Origin: Patescibacteria group bacterium UBA4067
GTDB taxonomy: Bacteria > Patescibacteriota > Minisyncoccia > Minisyncoccales > Minisyncoccaceae
Assembly: GCA_002382025.1 (NCBI GenBank)
Contig: DFZB01000022.1
Span: forward strand, 1 to 13,739
DNA length: 13,739 nucleotides
Reading direction: 5' to 3'
A model generated the notes under the pieces. The model had not been told where the DNA came from. It made no database searches and saw nothing but the letters and a program-made list of their open reading frames with translations. A program made the translations under genes and the position numbers. Shown one piece after another: positions 1-6,588 of the stretch (positions are counted from its first letter, which is position 1; the number at the start of each line of letters is the position of its first letter).

Positions 1-1406
1 AAGACAAGGTTATTGTTTTAAAGGCTAGGGCAAATGAATTTCCTTCTTTTTCTATAAGTAAAAATCAAAAAAGAGACTATTCGGATGGAATTAGCTTTTC
101 TCATATTATTGGTTATGTTTCAAGAAGTAGTGAAAGTGGAGTGGCGGGAATAGAAGAATATTATAATAATGAACTCAAAGAGATAGGGGGCATAATCGAA
201 AGAGAAAGAGATGTTTACGGAAATATTTTAAATGAAGAAATGATTAAAAATCCCGAATCAGGCAATAACGTTGTTTTGAATATCGATATGAATTTACAGA
301 AAAAAACAACCCAAATTTTAGAATCAGTAATGAAAGACACTAATTCTAAATCAGGAACAGTTGTGGCAATGAACCCCAACACAGGAGAAGTATTAACAAT
401 GGTAACGTTGCCTTCTTATGATAATAATTTATTTTCGAAAAATTTATCCAATGAAGAATATAATAATTTATTAAAAAATTCTAATTTTTCTTTTTTAAAT
501 AGAGCAATTTCAGGAGAATATCCAATTGGATCAACAATTAAACCAATTATTGCTGTAGCGGCACTAAAAGAAGAAGTAATAACTCCTGAGAAAAATACTA
601 TTTATTGCGATGGACAAATATTATTAGGAGACGGAACATTTAAAAATGATTGGAGGCCTCACGGATATACTGATTTAAAAAAAGCCATTGCAGAATCATG
701 TAATGTATATTTTTATACCATAGGAGGGGGATATGGAAACATAAAAGGATTAGGAATAAATAATATTGTAAAATACCTTGATTTATTTGGTTTAGGAAAG
801 AAAACAGGAATTGATTTGAGTGGAGAGAATTCTGGTTTTATTCCTACGCCAGAGTGGAAAAAAGAAAGAACTGGAATTAGTTGGTATCCAGGAGATACAT
901 ATAATATTTCCATTGGACAGGGTTATTTAAAAGCAACCCCACTTCAATTAGCAGTTTTTACTTCAGCTATTGCTAATGGAGGAAAAATAATTAAGCCTCA
1001 AATAGTTAAAAGCATAGTTGATAGTAATAACAATATAATAAAAGAATTTTTACCAGAAATTATTGAAGAAAATATTATCGAAGATAAGTTTTTAGAAAAA
1101 GTAAGAGAGGGGATGAGAGAAACAATACTTTCTTCTTATGGAACAGCTCATTCGTTAAGTTATTATAATTTTAGTTCAGCAGGAAAAACAGGAACAGCAG
1201 AAACATCTCAAAAAGGATCATTTCACAGCTTAATGATCGCTTTTGCTCCTTATGAAAACCCAGAAATAGTTGTTTCAGCAATTATTGAAAGTGTTGCTTA
1301 TGAAAGATTATATATTAATGTTATTATGAGACAAGTACTAGATTATTATTTTAATGGAGACAAAGAGAAAAACCAAGAAATAGAAAACGAAGTATCGCCA
1401 AATTAA
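1..1406 (+). CDS. mrdA: Class B penicillin-binding protein, PBP2-like (5' end outside window)
   Basis: This is a D,D-transpeptidase that cross-links peptidoglycan stem peptides on the outer face of the membrane, probably in the elongation machinery. The reading frame is open from base 3, so 467 residues are visible and the N-terminal membrane anchor and part of the pedestal domain are missing. All three active-site motifs are intact: STIK at 531-542 (nucleophile Ser), SCN at 696-704 and KTGT at 1185-1196. The stretch around 99-180 (HIIGYV, then GVAGIEEYYNNEL) is the typical PBP2 junction before the catalytic domain. No PASTA domain follows; the tail is short and polar. The amidase begins 2 nt after the stop, so the two are probably cotranscribed. 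It could also be an FtsI-type PBP3, but the GIEEYYN motif and lack of PASTA favour PBP2. A GTG at 141 is internal and not a start. Confidence 0.93.
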   Translation, partial: DKVIVLKARANEFPSFSISKNQKRDYSDGISFSHIIGYVSRSSESGVAGIEEYYNNELKEIGGIIERERDVYGNILNEEMIKNPESGNNVVLNIDMNLQKKTTQILESVMKDTNSKSGTVVAMNPNTGEVLTMVTLPSYDNNLFSKNLSNEEYNNLLKNSNFSFLNRAISGEYPIGSTIKPIIAVAALKEEVITPEKNTIYCDGQILLGDGTFKNDWRPHGYTDLKKAIAESCNVYFYTIGGGYGNIKGLGINNIVKYLDLFGLGKKTGIDLSGENSGFIPTPEWKKERTGISWYPGDTYNISIGQGYLKATPLQLAVFTSAIANGGKIIKPQIVKSIVDSNNNIIKEFLPEIIEENIIEDKFLEKVREGMRETILSSYGTAHSLSYYNFSSAGKTGTAETSQKGSFHSLMIAFAPYENPEIVVSAIIESVAYERLYINVIMRQVLDYYFNGDKEKNQEIENEVSPN

Positions 1407-1408
1407 AT

Positions 1409-1897
1409 ATGAAAATTATTAATAAATGTTTATCTTTAAAAGAATTAGAAGGATATCTTGATAATAAGAGTGTAAAAAGAAAGATTGATAAGATTATTTT
1501 ACATCACACCTCAGACTCTCTTTATAACTGGAAAAAAGGAAATGATTCTTGTTTATTGTATAAAAAATCATATGAGAAAAAAGGATGGACTTCTGGGCCA
1601 CATTTTTTTATTGCTCCAGAGGGCATATGGCTTTTTATAGATATTAATATTCAGGGACAGCATGCTAACGAAGGAAATAATGGAAGTATTGGAATTGAAA
1701 TGGTGGGGAATTATGATAGAAAATTACCAAATGATAAAATTTGGAAACAAACAAAAAAATTAATTAATATTCTTTTAGAAAAATTTAATCTTCAGAAAAA
1801 AGATATTCATCTTCATAGGGAATATAACAAAGAAAAAACTTGTCCTGGAAAAATGATAACAAAAAAATGGCTGTTTAGTCAGCTGTTGACAAAGTAA
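1409..1897 (+). CDS. N-acetylmuramoyl-L-alanine amidase (amidase_2/AmpD-PGRP fold)
   Basis: This is a zinc hydrolase predicted to cut the bond between MurNAc and L-Ala of peptidoglycan or its fragments. The expected zinc ligands are present: His32 in ILHHT, His136 in IHLHRE and Cys145 in KTCPG, with the catalytic Lys143 just before it. The GPHFFIAPEG segment (63-72) and SIGIEMVGNY segment (93-102) are family hallmarks. At 162 residues it is a bare catalytic domain with no wall-binding module. I see no signal peptide or membrane segment; the N-terminus is charged, so it is either cytoplasmic (recycling, as AmpD) or exported by another route. The ATG lies 2 nt after the PBP2 stop with no Shine-Dalgarno, which implies coupled translation. 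The final codons contain the -35 box of the next gene's promoter. Confidence 0.9.
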   Translation: MKIINKCLSLKELEGYLDNKSVKRKIDKIILHHTSDSLYNWKKGNDSCLLYKKSYEKKGWTSGPHFFIAPEGIWLFIDINIQGQHANEGNNGSIGIEMVGNYDRKLPNDKIWKQTKKLINILLEKFNLQKKDIHLHREYNKEKTCPGKMITKKWLFSQLLTK

Positions 1898-1914
1898 ATA
1901 TAATATTCTATTAA
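1886..1914 (+). promoter_or_regulatory. Probable sigma70-type promoter of the Nudix gene
   Basis: A perfect TTGACA (1886-1891) inside the last codons of the amidase is followed after 17 nt by TATTAA (1909-1914, 4 of 6 matches to the -10 consensus). Transcription would start near 1921, leaving a leader of about 10 nt before the ATG at 1931. A perfect TATAAT at 1899-1904 is only 7 nt from the -35 box and would need a different -35. That a promoter lies here is fairly likely; which -10 is used is not certain. Confidence 0.55.
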
Positions 1915-1930
1915 TAATTTGGTGTAAGTA

Positions 1931-2431
1931 ATGAAAAAAGCATTATTTAGTGTCGGTGTTTTCGGTGGAATTTTTAATTCCCAAGGAAAACTTCTCTTAA
2001 GAAAAAGAGACATGAACGGTTCTTTTCCTGGAAAGTGGGAACTTCCTGGAGGAGCAATTCAGAAAAAGCACCTTGAAATAGGAGATGAAAGAGCAATAGG
2101 CAAGGCTCTTCGAGAAAGAATTTTAGAAGAGCTTGACATCTTGGTTTTTGTCCAAAGAATGCCTTCAATGTATCCTGCTATGCCCTTAAATGGTGATGAT
2201 ATTGCTTTTGCAATAATCATTGGGAAGGTGCACAAAGGAATTAATTTCAGAGGAGAAACAAAGTTTGTTGATGTTGATGAACTTAAGTCTCTTGCTGAAA
2301 GCGGAGAATTTCTTTCTGGAAAAGGAAGAATGTACAGAATGTGCCTCAGAATGTTTGCAAGCAGAGATTGCCCGAACCCTGAATACCGAGAGTTAGCTGG
2401 GTTGTTTCTTTCTGATTTAACAAGGTGCTAA
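1931..2431 (+). CDS. Divergent Nudix hydrolase family protein
   Basis: This is a 166-residue protein with the Nudix fold signature, a family that hydrolyses nucleoside diphosphates linked to another moiety. Visible elements are the lead-in strand GVFGGIFNSQGKLLLRKR (9-26), WELPGG (36-41) and the box helix RERILEELDI (61-70). The box is not canonical: the stretch after GG is longer than in GX5EX7REUXEEXGU, one extra residue separates RE from EE, and the final Gly is Asp, so catalysis is likely but altered, or lost. The second half (YPAMPLNGDD, KFVDVDEL) resembles the usual Nudix C-terminal strands. The gene stands alone, with its own promoter and a terminator overlapping its stop codon. It is GC-richer than its neighbours (25 of 60 G+C at 2041-2100 and 31 of 60 at 2341-2400, against 13 of 60 in a lysS segment), suggesting acquisition from elsewhere. 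Substrate cannot be predicted. Confidence 0.82.
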   Translation: MKKALFSVGVFGGIFNSQGKLLLRKRDMNGSFPGKWELPGGAIQKKHLEIGDERAIGKALRERILEELDILVFVQRMPSMYPAMPLNGDDIAFAIIIGKVHKGINFRGETKFVDVDELKSLAESGEFLSGKGRMYRMCLRMFASRDCPNPEYRELAGLFLSDLTRC

Positions 2432-2447
2432 ATAACAGCACCTTTTT
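2422..2447 (+). terminator. Rho-independent terminator of the Nudix gene
   Basis: A perfect 8-bp stem, AAGGTGCT (2422-2429) with AGCACCTT (2437-2444), encloses a 7-nt loop and runs into a T tract (2443-2447). The first base of the stop codon (2429-2431) closes the stem, so the hairpin overlaps the gene's 3' end. This isolates the Nudix cassette from greA. Confidence 0.85.
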
Positions 2448-2451
2448 ACTA

Positions 2452-2479
2452 TTGATTTGTTTTTAATATATGGTATATT
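2452..2479 (+). promoter_or_regulatory. Probable greA-lysS promoter with extended -10
   Basis: TTGATT (2452-2457) is followed after 16 nt by TATATT (2474-2479), preceded directly by TGG, which fits the TGN extended -10 pattern. Transcription would begin near 2486, about 20 nt before the greA ATG. The same arrangement occurs before serS. Confidence 0.65.
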
Positions 2480-2504
2480 ATTCAAATAATAATAAAATAT
2501 TAAC

Positions 2505-2963
2505 ATGGAAGAAAAATATATAACTAAAGAAGGCCTAGAAAAGCTTAAAAAAGAACTAGAAAGACTAAAAAAAGAAGAAAGAGCCAAGATTGCTAATGAG
2601 TTAAAAGAAGCAATCTCTTTTGGTGATTTATCAGAGAATGCTGCTTATGATGAAGCTAAAGAAAACCAAGCTTTTATTGAGGGAAAAATATTAGAGTTGG
2701 AAAAACTAATAAGTAATGCTAAGATAATTAAAAAAGAAGAAAACAAAGGCTGGGTACAAGTTGGTTCAGTGGTTACTTTAACTGATAACAAAACAGAAGA
2801 AAGCTATGAAATAGTTGGAGAAGAAGAAGCTAATCCAATAGAAAAAAGACTATCTTTTAAATCTCCTTTGGGTCATGCTCTTTTAAACAAGCCTAAAGGA
2901 GCTCAAGTAGAAATAACAACAGCAAAAGGAGTTATTAAGTACAAGATTTTAAAAATTGACTAG
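2505..2963 (+). CDS. greA: Transcription elongation factor GreA
   Basis: GreA binds RNA polymerase in the secondary channel and stimulates cleavage of backtracked RNA. The 152-residue length is close to the family norm (about 158). The N-terminal antiparallel coiled coil spans roughly residues 5-75 and carries the catalytic tip GDLSENAAYDEA (40-51) with the key acids Asp41 and Glu44. The C-terminal FKBP-like domain includes SPLGHALLNKPKG (120-132). All conserved features are present, so it should be functional. No Shine-Dalgarno precedes the ATG. lysS starts 1 nt after its stop; greA-lysS pairing is known from other bacteria, and the two surely share a transcript. Confidence 0.97.
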   Translation: MEEKYITKEGLEKLKKELERLKKEERAKIANELKEAISFGDLSENAAYDEAKENQAFIEGKILELEKLISNAKIIKKEENKGWVQVGSVVTLTDNKTEESYEIVGEEEANPIEKRLSFKSPLGHALLNKPKGAQVEITTAKGVIKYKILKID

Positions 2964-2964
2964 T

Positions 2965-4425
2965 ATGTCAACCCTAGAAGAAATTAGAAATAATAGAATA
3001 GAGAAAAAAGAAAGATTAGAAAATCTTAGTATTTCTCCATATCCAATAAATACAAAAAGAACTCACGAAATCACAGAAGTTTTAAAAGAATTTAATTCTA
3101 TTTTTGAAAAAGAAGAAGAAGTGATTATTGTTGGAAGAATAAAAACAATGAGAGCTCATGGTGCTCTAACTTTTTTTGATATAGAAGATGGAACCGGAAA
3201 AATACAAGTAATGTTTGCTAAAGATAAATTAGGAGAAAAAAACTATAATTTCTTTGCAGAGAACTTTGACATTGGTGATTTTGTTGAAACAAGGGGAACA
3301 GTTTTTAAAACCAAAAGAGAAGAGAAAACAATCGAGGGAAGAGATTTTAAAATGATTTCTAAAAGTTTAAGGCCCTTGCCTGAGAAATGGCATGGACTTA
3401 AAGACATTGAAGAAAGATATAGAAAAAGATATCTTGATTTAATTTTTTCACCAGAAACAAAAAAGAAGTTTGAAATTAGATCAAAAACAATTCAAGAAAT
3501 TAGAAAATTTCTTGATGATAAAGGATTTTTTGAAGTAGAAACACCAATTTTACAAACAATTTATGGGGGAGCAAGAGCTAAACCATTTAAAACTCATTTA
3601 AATGCTTTAGATATTGATTTGTTTTTAAGAATTTCTCCTGAATTATATTTAAAAAGATTAATAGTTGGTGGTTTTGAAAAGGTTTATGAAATAGGTAAGT
3701 GTTTTAGAAATGAAGGCTTAGATAAGTTTCACAACCCTGATTTTACAATGCTTGAATTTTATTGGGCATATGTTGATTATAAGGAATTAATGAAATTAAC
3801 TGAAGAATTAATTAAAAAAGTATTAAAAAATGTTTTAGGAGTAACCACTATAAAATATGGAGAAAATGAAATCAATTTTTTATCTGAATGGGAAAGAATC
3901 GAATTTTTTTCTTTATTAGAAAAGTATACTGATATTAAATACGAAGAAGTAAACCAATCAGTATTATTAAAAAAAGCTAAAGAATTGAAAATCGATGTTC
4001 CAGAAGGGGCAGATAAAGCAAATATTGCTGACGAGATTTATAAAAAATATTGTCGACCAAAAATGATTCAGCCAACGTTTGTTATTCATCATCCTTATGG
4101 TTTTCAACCTTTAGCTAAAAATTTTGATGAAAATAAATTAGCTAGTTTTCAATTAGTAGTTGGTGGAACAGAAATTATTAATGCTTTTTCTGAGTTAAAT
4201 GATCCCATTGAACAAGCAAAGAGATTTAAAGAGCAAGAGAAAATGTTTAAGGGTGGTTTTGAAGAAGCACAAAGATCTGATGAGGAATTTATAGAGGCCT
4301 TAGAGTATGGAATGCCACCTGTTGCTGGTTTTGGTTTGGGAATAGATAGATTTGTTTCTATAATCACAGATTCTTCCTCTTTGAGAGAAGTGATTTTATT
4401 TCCATTAATGAAAACAAAGGAATAA
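2965..4425 (+). CDS. lysS: Lysyl-tRNA synthetase, class II
   Basis: This enzyme charges tRNA-Lys with lysine using ATP in the cytoplasm. The 486-residue protein has the N-terminal OB fold for anticodon binding (about 54-135, VGRIKTMRAHGALTFFDIED) and the class II core: motif 1 around GFFEVETPILQ (187-197), motif 2 FRNEGLDKFHNPDFTMLEFY (247-266) and motif 3 GFGLGIDRF (455-463). I chose ATG 2965 (MSTLEEI) over the in-frame TTG at 2956 because the latter overlaps the end of greA and adds nothing conserved. A segment near residues 374-381 reads HHPYGFQP where typical bacterial enzymes have a DHP-x-E-x-SPL pattern, a divergence probably shared by the lineage. The pre-motif lysine-site residues GGTEIINAFSELNDP (400-414) are intact, so it should be active. 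Confidence 0.97.
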   Translation: MSTLEEIRNNRIEKKERLENLSISPYPINTKRTHEITEVLKEFNSIFEKEEEVIIVGRIKTMRAHGALTFFDIEDGTGKIQVMFAKDKLGEKNYNFFAENFDIGDFVETRGTVFKTKREEKTIEGRDFKMISKSLRPLPEKWHGLKDIEERYRKRYLDLIFSPETKKKFEIRSKTIQEIRKFLDDKGFFEVETPILQTIYGGARAKPFKTHLNALDIDLFLRISPELYLKRLIVGGFEKVYEIGKCFRNEGLDKFHNPDFTMLEFYWAYVDYKELMKLTEELIKKVLKNVLGVTTIKYGENEINFLSEWERIEFFSLLEKYTDIKYEEVNQSVLLKKAKELKIDVPEGADKANIADEIYKKYCRPKMIQPTFVIHHPYGFQPLAKNFDENKLASFQLVVGGTEIINAFSELNDPIEQAKRFKEQEKMFKGGFEEAQRSDEEFIEALEYGMPPVAGFGLGIDRFVSIITDSSSLREVILFPLMKTKE

Positions 4426-4429
4426 AAAA

Positions 4430-4449
4430 ATCAGGTTTAATAACCTGAT
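4430..4449 (-). terminator. Stem-loop after lysS; best T tract is on the minus strand
   Basis: A perfect 8-bp stem, ATCAGGTT (4430-4437) with AACCTGAT (4442-4449), surrounds the loop TAAT. On the + strand it is followed by CTAATTGC, a poor U tract, so it may end lysS transcription only weakly. Read on the minus strand, the stem is followed directly by a run of T (from the A run at 4424-4430), which is the stronger orientation. It may act in both directions; no minus-strand gene is visible. Confidence 0.55.
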
Positions 4450-4514
4450 CTAATTGCATTTATGGTTCTAACTTAAATATTAATAAAACTACCTATCCAT
4501 CATTTTTTTCTTTC

Positions 4515-4545
4515 TTGTCAATGCTGTTTTTTTCTGTTATATAAT
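4515..4545 (+). promoter_or_regulatory. Probable promoter of the phosphoribosyltransferase-like gene
   Basis: TTGTCA (4515-4520) is followed after 17 nt by TATATA (4538-4543) preceded by TGT (extended -10), or after 19 nt by a perfect TATAAT (4540-4545). Either gives a start around 4552 and a leader of about 30 nt. The rest of the 155-nt gap before it holds the lysS stem-loop and AT-rich sequence with nothing else recognisable. Confidence 0.65.
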
Positions 4546-4567
4546 TCTCAGGTCTTTTAAATTGACC

Positions 4568-4572
4568 AGGAG
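4568..4572 (+). promoter_or_regulatory. Strong Shine-Dalgarno (AGGAG)
   Basis: AGGAG lies 8 nt before ATG 4581, an ideal spacing, and 5 nt before the in-frame TTG 4578. It therefore decides the start in favour of the ATG. It is the only clear Shine-Dalgarno in the window; the other genes start without one. Confidence 0.8.
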
Positions 4573-4580
4573 AAAATTTG

Positions 4581-5240
4581 ATGAGAAAACTCTCAGAAGA
4601 AGAAATAATCGACTTGTTCAAAAAGAACAATGCTTACTGGGTCCACAGTGGAAACCCAGAAGATCCGCATGTTGAACTAACTAATGGATATTGTAGTAAC
4701 GGGTATTTTAATTGCTCAAGTATATTACGCTTTCCAATGATTAATGAGCTTTTGGCAGAATGTATTTGTTCTAAGTTAATAAATGCTGGGATTGAGGATA
4801 ATTACCCAGAATGGGTTGTTGGCTCTTCTTACGCAGCAATAACTATTTCCTATGAAGTAGCTAGAAAACTGGGAACAGAATATGCTTTTGCTGAAAAATC
4901 AGATACACCAAAGGAGTTTACATTTAAGAGATGGACTATTCCTGAGGGAGCCATTGTTCTTCAAATAGAGGAACTAATAACAACACTACAAACAGTTACT
5001 GCTGTTAGAGAAGCCATTGAAAAACATAATAAATATAGGGTAGAATTTTTACCCATGATTGGAACAATTATTTTCAGACCATCTTCGTTTTCTAACAAAT
5101 ATTTTATAGGAAAACAAGAAATAGATATTATATCTTTATTTCAAAAAGAAGTTTGGGCTGTTGCTAAAAAAGATTGTCCACTCTGTAATTCTGGATCTAT
5201 TCGATATCGGCCAAAACATAATTGGTCTCTCCTTAAATAA
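4581..5240 (+). CDS. Orotate phosphoribosyltransferase-like protein (type I PRTase fold)
   Basis: The 219-residue protein resembles orotate phosphoribosyltransferases, which join orotate to PRPP in pyrimidine synthesis. Visible matches are LTNGYCSNGYFNCS (33-46), similar to the OPRT lead motif LTSGxxSxxYFN, the strand WVVGSSYAAITISYEVARKLG (78-98), and the PRPP-loop region VLQIEELITTLQT (126-138). In that loop the acidic pair is Glu130-Glu131 and TT is kept, but the usual GG is LQ. A C-terminal CPLCNSGS (199-206) followed by RPKHNW may bind a metal with other cysteines. No other pyr genes are present. It is a single-gene unit with promoter, strong Shine-Dalgarno and terminator, and is GC-richer than its neighbours in its first part (26 of 60 at 4621-4680). 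It could be a true PyrE, a PRTase with another base, or a non-catalytic sensor; I leave the symbol blank. Confidence 0.75.
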   Translation: MRKLSEEEIIDLFKKNNAYWVHSGNPEDPHVELTNGYCSNGYFNCSSILRFPMINELLAECICSKLINAGIEDNYPEWVVGSSYAAITISYEVARKLGTEYAFAEKSDTPKEFTFKRWTIPEGAIVLQIEELITTLQTVTAVREAIEKHNKYRVEFLPMIGTIIFRPSSFSNKYFIGKQEIDIISLFQKEVWAVAKKDCPLCNSGSIRYRPKHNWSLLK

Positions 5241-5262
5241 AGAGGTTTAACCCTCTTTTTTT
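5239..5262 (+). terminator. Rho-independent terminator of the phosphoribosyltransferase-like gene
   Basis: A 7-bp stem, AAAGAGG (5239-5245) with CCTCTTT (5252-5258), has a 6-nt loop and merges into seven T (5256-5262). As in the Nudix cassette the stem begins within the stop codon (5238-5240). Confidence 0.85.
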
Positions 5263-5265
5263 AGT

Positions 5266-5293
5266 TTGATTTTTTTTATTAAAATGATATGAT
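5266..5293 (+). promoter_or_regulatory. Probable promoter of the serS-ftsQ operon
   Basis: TTGATT (5266-5271) is followed after 16 nt by TATGAT (5288-5293), preceded by TGA as an extended -10. This copies the layout before greA exactly. A perfect TATAAT at 5301-5306 is an alternative -10 with only a weak -35 (ATTAAA at 5278-5283). The leader would be about 20 nt, too short for a T-box or riboswitch. Confidence 0.65.
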
Positions 5294-5322
5294 ATTGTTA
5301 TATAATTAAATAAATCAAAAAT

Positions 5323-6588
5323 ATGCTAGATATTAAGTTTATTAGAGATTATCCTGGATTAATAAAAGAAGCTTCTCGAAAAAAGAAAATCAAATTTGAT
5401 GTTGAGTACTTATTAGATGTTGATAGAAAAAGAAAAGAATTAATGAAATTAATAGAAGAATTGAATGCTATAAAAAATCAAGCCAATAAAAGAATACAAT
5501 TAGCGGAAAGTGAAGAGGCAAGAAAAACAATTATTGCTCAAATGAGAGAGTTAGATGTAAACTCAGACATGCAAAACAAAGAATTCAAGAAATTAGATGA
5601 AGAATTTAAAAGATTAATGCTTTTGGTTCCAAACATTCCCGATGAATCAGTGCCAGAAGGTGATTCTGATTTAGATAATGTTGAAATAAGAAAATGGGGT
5701 AAAATTCCAGAATTTAATTTTCCAATCAAAGACCATATTGAATTAGCTAAAGATTTAGACATAATTGATTTTGAGAGGGGGTCAGAAGTAGCTGGTTTTA
5801 GAGGTTATTTTCTTAAAAAACAAGCTGCTTTAATATGTATGGCTATTTGGCATTACACCACAGATATTTTGAGTAAAAAAGGATTTATTCCAATGATTAC
5901 GCCATCTTTAGTTAAAGAAGAGGCTTTAAGGGGAACAGGGTATTTACCTCAACAAGAAGATGAGGTTTATCGTGCTACTGATGGAATGTATTTGGCAGGA
6001 ACATCAGAGGTTCCAATTATGAGTTATCATGCAGGTGAAACTTTAAAAGAAGAAGATCTTCCATTAAAATACACCGGATTTTCTTCTTGTTTTAGGACTG
6101 AAGTAGGAAGTTATGGAAAAGATACTCAGGGTATATTTAGGGTTCATGAATTTATGAAAATTGAACAAGTTGTTTTGTGTGAAAACAATAAGGAGGAATC
6201 AATTCGCTTGCACGAAGAAATTACTAGAAATGCAGAAGAAATTTTACAAGGACTAGAAATTCCTTATCATGTTGTCTTAAATTGCACAGGAGATCTTGGA
6301 TTGGGTCAAGTTAAAAAGTATGATATTGAAGCATGGGTTCCTTCTCAGAAAAAATATAGAGAAACACATTCTTCTTCATATTTTTTTGATTTTCAAACAA
6401 GAAGACTTAATATTAAATACAAAACAAATCAAGGAGAAACAAAATTAGCTTATTCGTTAAACAATACTGGCATTGCTACGCCAAGAGTATTAATACCTTT
6501 ACTAGAAAATAACCAACAAAAAGACGGTAGCATAAAGATTCCAAAGGCACTACATAAATATTTAGGATTTAAAGAAATTAAAAAATGA
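5323..6588 (+). CDS. serS: Seryl-tRNA synthetase
   Basis: This class II synthetase charges tRNA-Ser and tRNA-Sec-type tRNAs with serine. At 421 residues it has the family's usual length. The N-terminal helical arm that grips the long variable arm of tRNA-Ser covers about residues 30-105 and is rich in Lys, Glu and Leu. Core signatures are GTSEVP (226-231, usual form TAEVP), motif 2 FRTEVGSYGKDTQGIFRVHE (257-276) and motif 3 NNTGIATPRVLIPLLENNQQ (380-399) with Arg388. The stretch ETHSSSYFFDFQTRR (347-361) replaces the usual E-[VI]-SSCSN-F-DFQ-x-RR, a variation that I take to be lineage-specific. It is the first gene of a long operon, has no Shine-Dalgarno, and its TGA overlaps the next ATG by 4 nt. 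Confidence 0.97.
   Translation: MLDIKFIRDYPGLIKEASRKKKIKFDVEYLLDVDRKRKELMKLIEELNAIKNQANKRIQLAESEEARKTIIAQMRELDVNSDMQNKEFKKLDEEFKRLMLLVPNIPDESVPEGDSDLDNVEIRKWGKIPEFNFPIKDHIELAKDLDIIDFERGSEVAGFRGYFLKKQAALICMAIWHYTTDILSKKGFIPMITPSLVKEEALRGTGYLPQQEDEVYRATDGMYLAGTSEVPIMSYHAGETLKEEDLPLKYTGFSSCFRTEVGSYGKDTQGIFRVHEFMKIEQVVLCENNKEESIRLHEEITRNAEEILQGLEIPYHVVLNCTGDLGLGQVKKYDIEAWVPSQKKYRETHSSSYFFDFQTRRLNIKYKTNQGETKLAYSLNNTGIATPRVLIPLLENNQQKDGSIKIPKALHKYLGFKEIKK

Noticed and set aside
713..913. Minus-strand open frames here and at 1974-2168, 4149-4367, 5538-5762, 7582-8376, 9717-9962 and 10121-10321
   Set aside because: All lie opposite well-supported + strand genes, have no recognisable domain and no start signal.
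141..1406. GTG at 141 as the start of the PBP gene
   Set aside because: The frame is open back to base 3 and the upstream residues (HIIGYV and others) match the PBP2 family, so the gene simply enters from outside the window.
1899..1904. Perfect TATAAT as the -10 of the Nudix promoter
   Set aside because: It is only 7 nt from the TTGACA box, far too close; no other suitable -35 was seen.
2956..2967. TTG at 2956 as lysS start
   Set aside because: It overlaps the end of greA and adds only three residues; ATG 2965 gives the normal N-terminus.
3964..4107. Divergence of the LysS catalytic region as a sign of a non-functional paralog
   Set aside because: All three class II motifs and the lysine-site segment are intact, and the gene is paired with greA as in other bacteria.
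4578..4583. TTG at 4578 as start of the phosphoribosyltransferase-like gene
   Set aside because: The AGGAG is at the ideal 8 nt from ATG 4581 and only 5 nt from the TTG.
6585..6588. TGA read as glycine (code 25)
   Set aside because: TGA ends at least five genes at the expected family length, four of them in ATGA overlaps with the next gene, so it is a stop.
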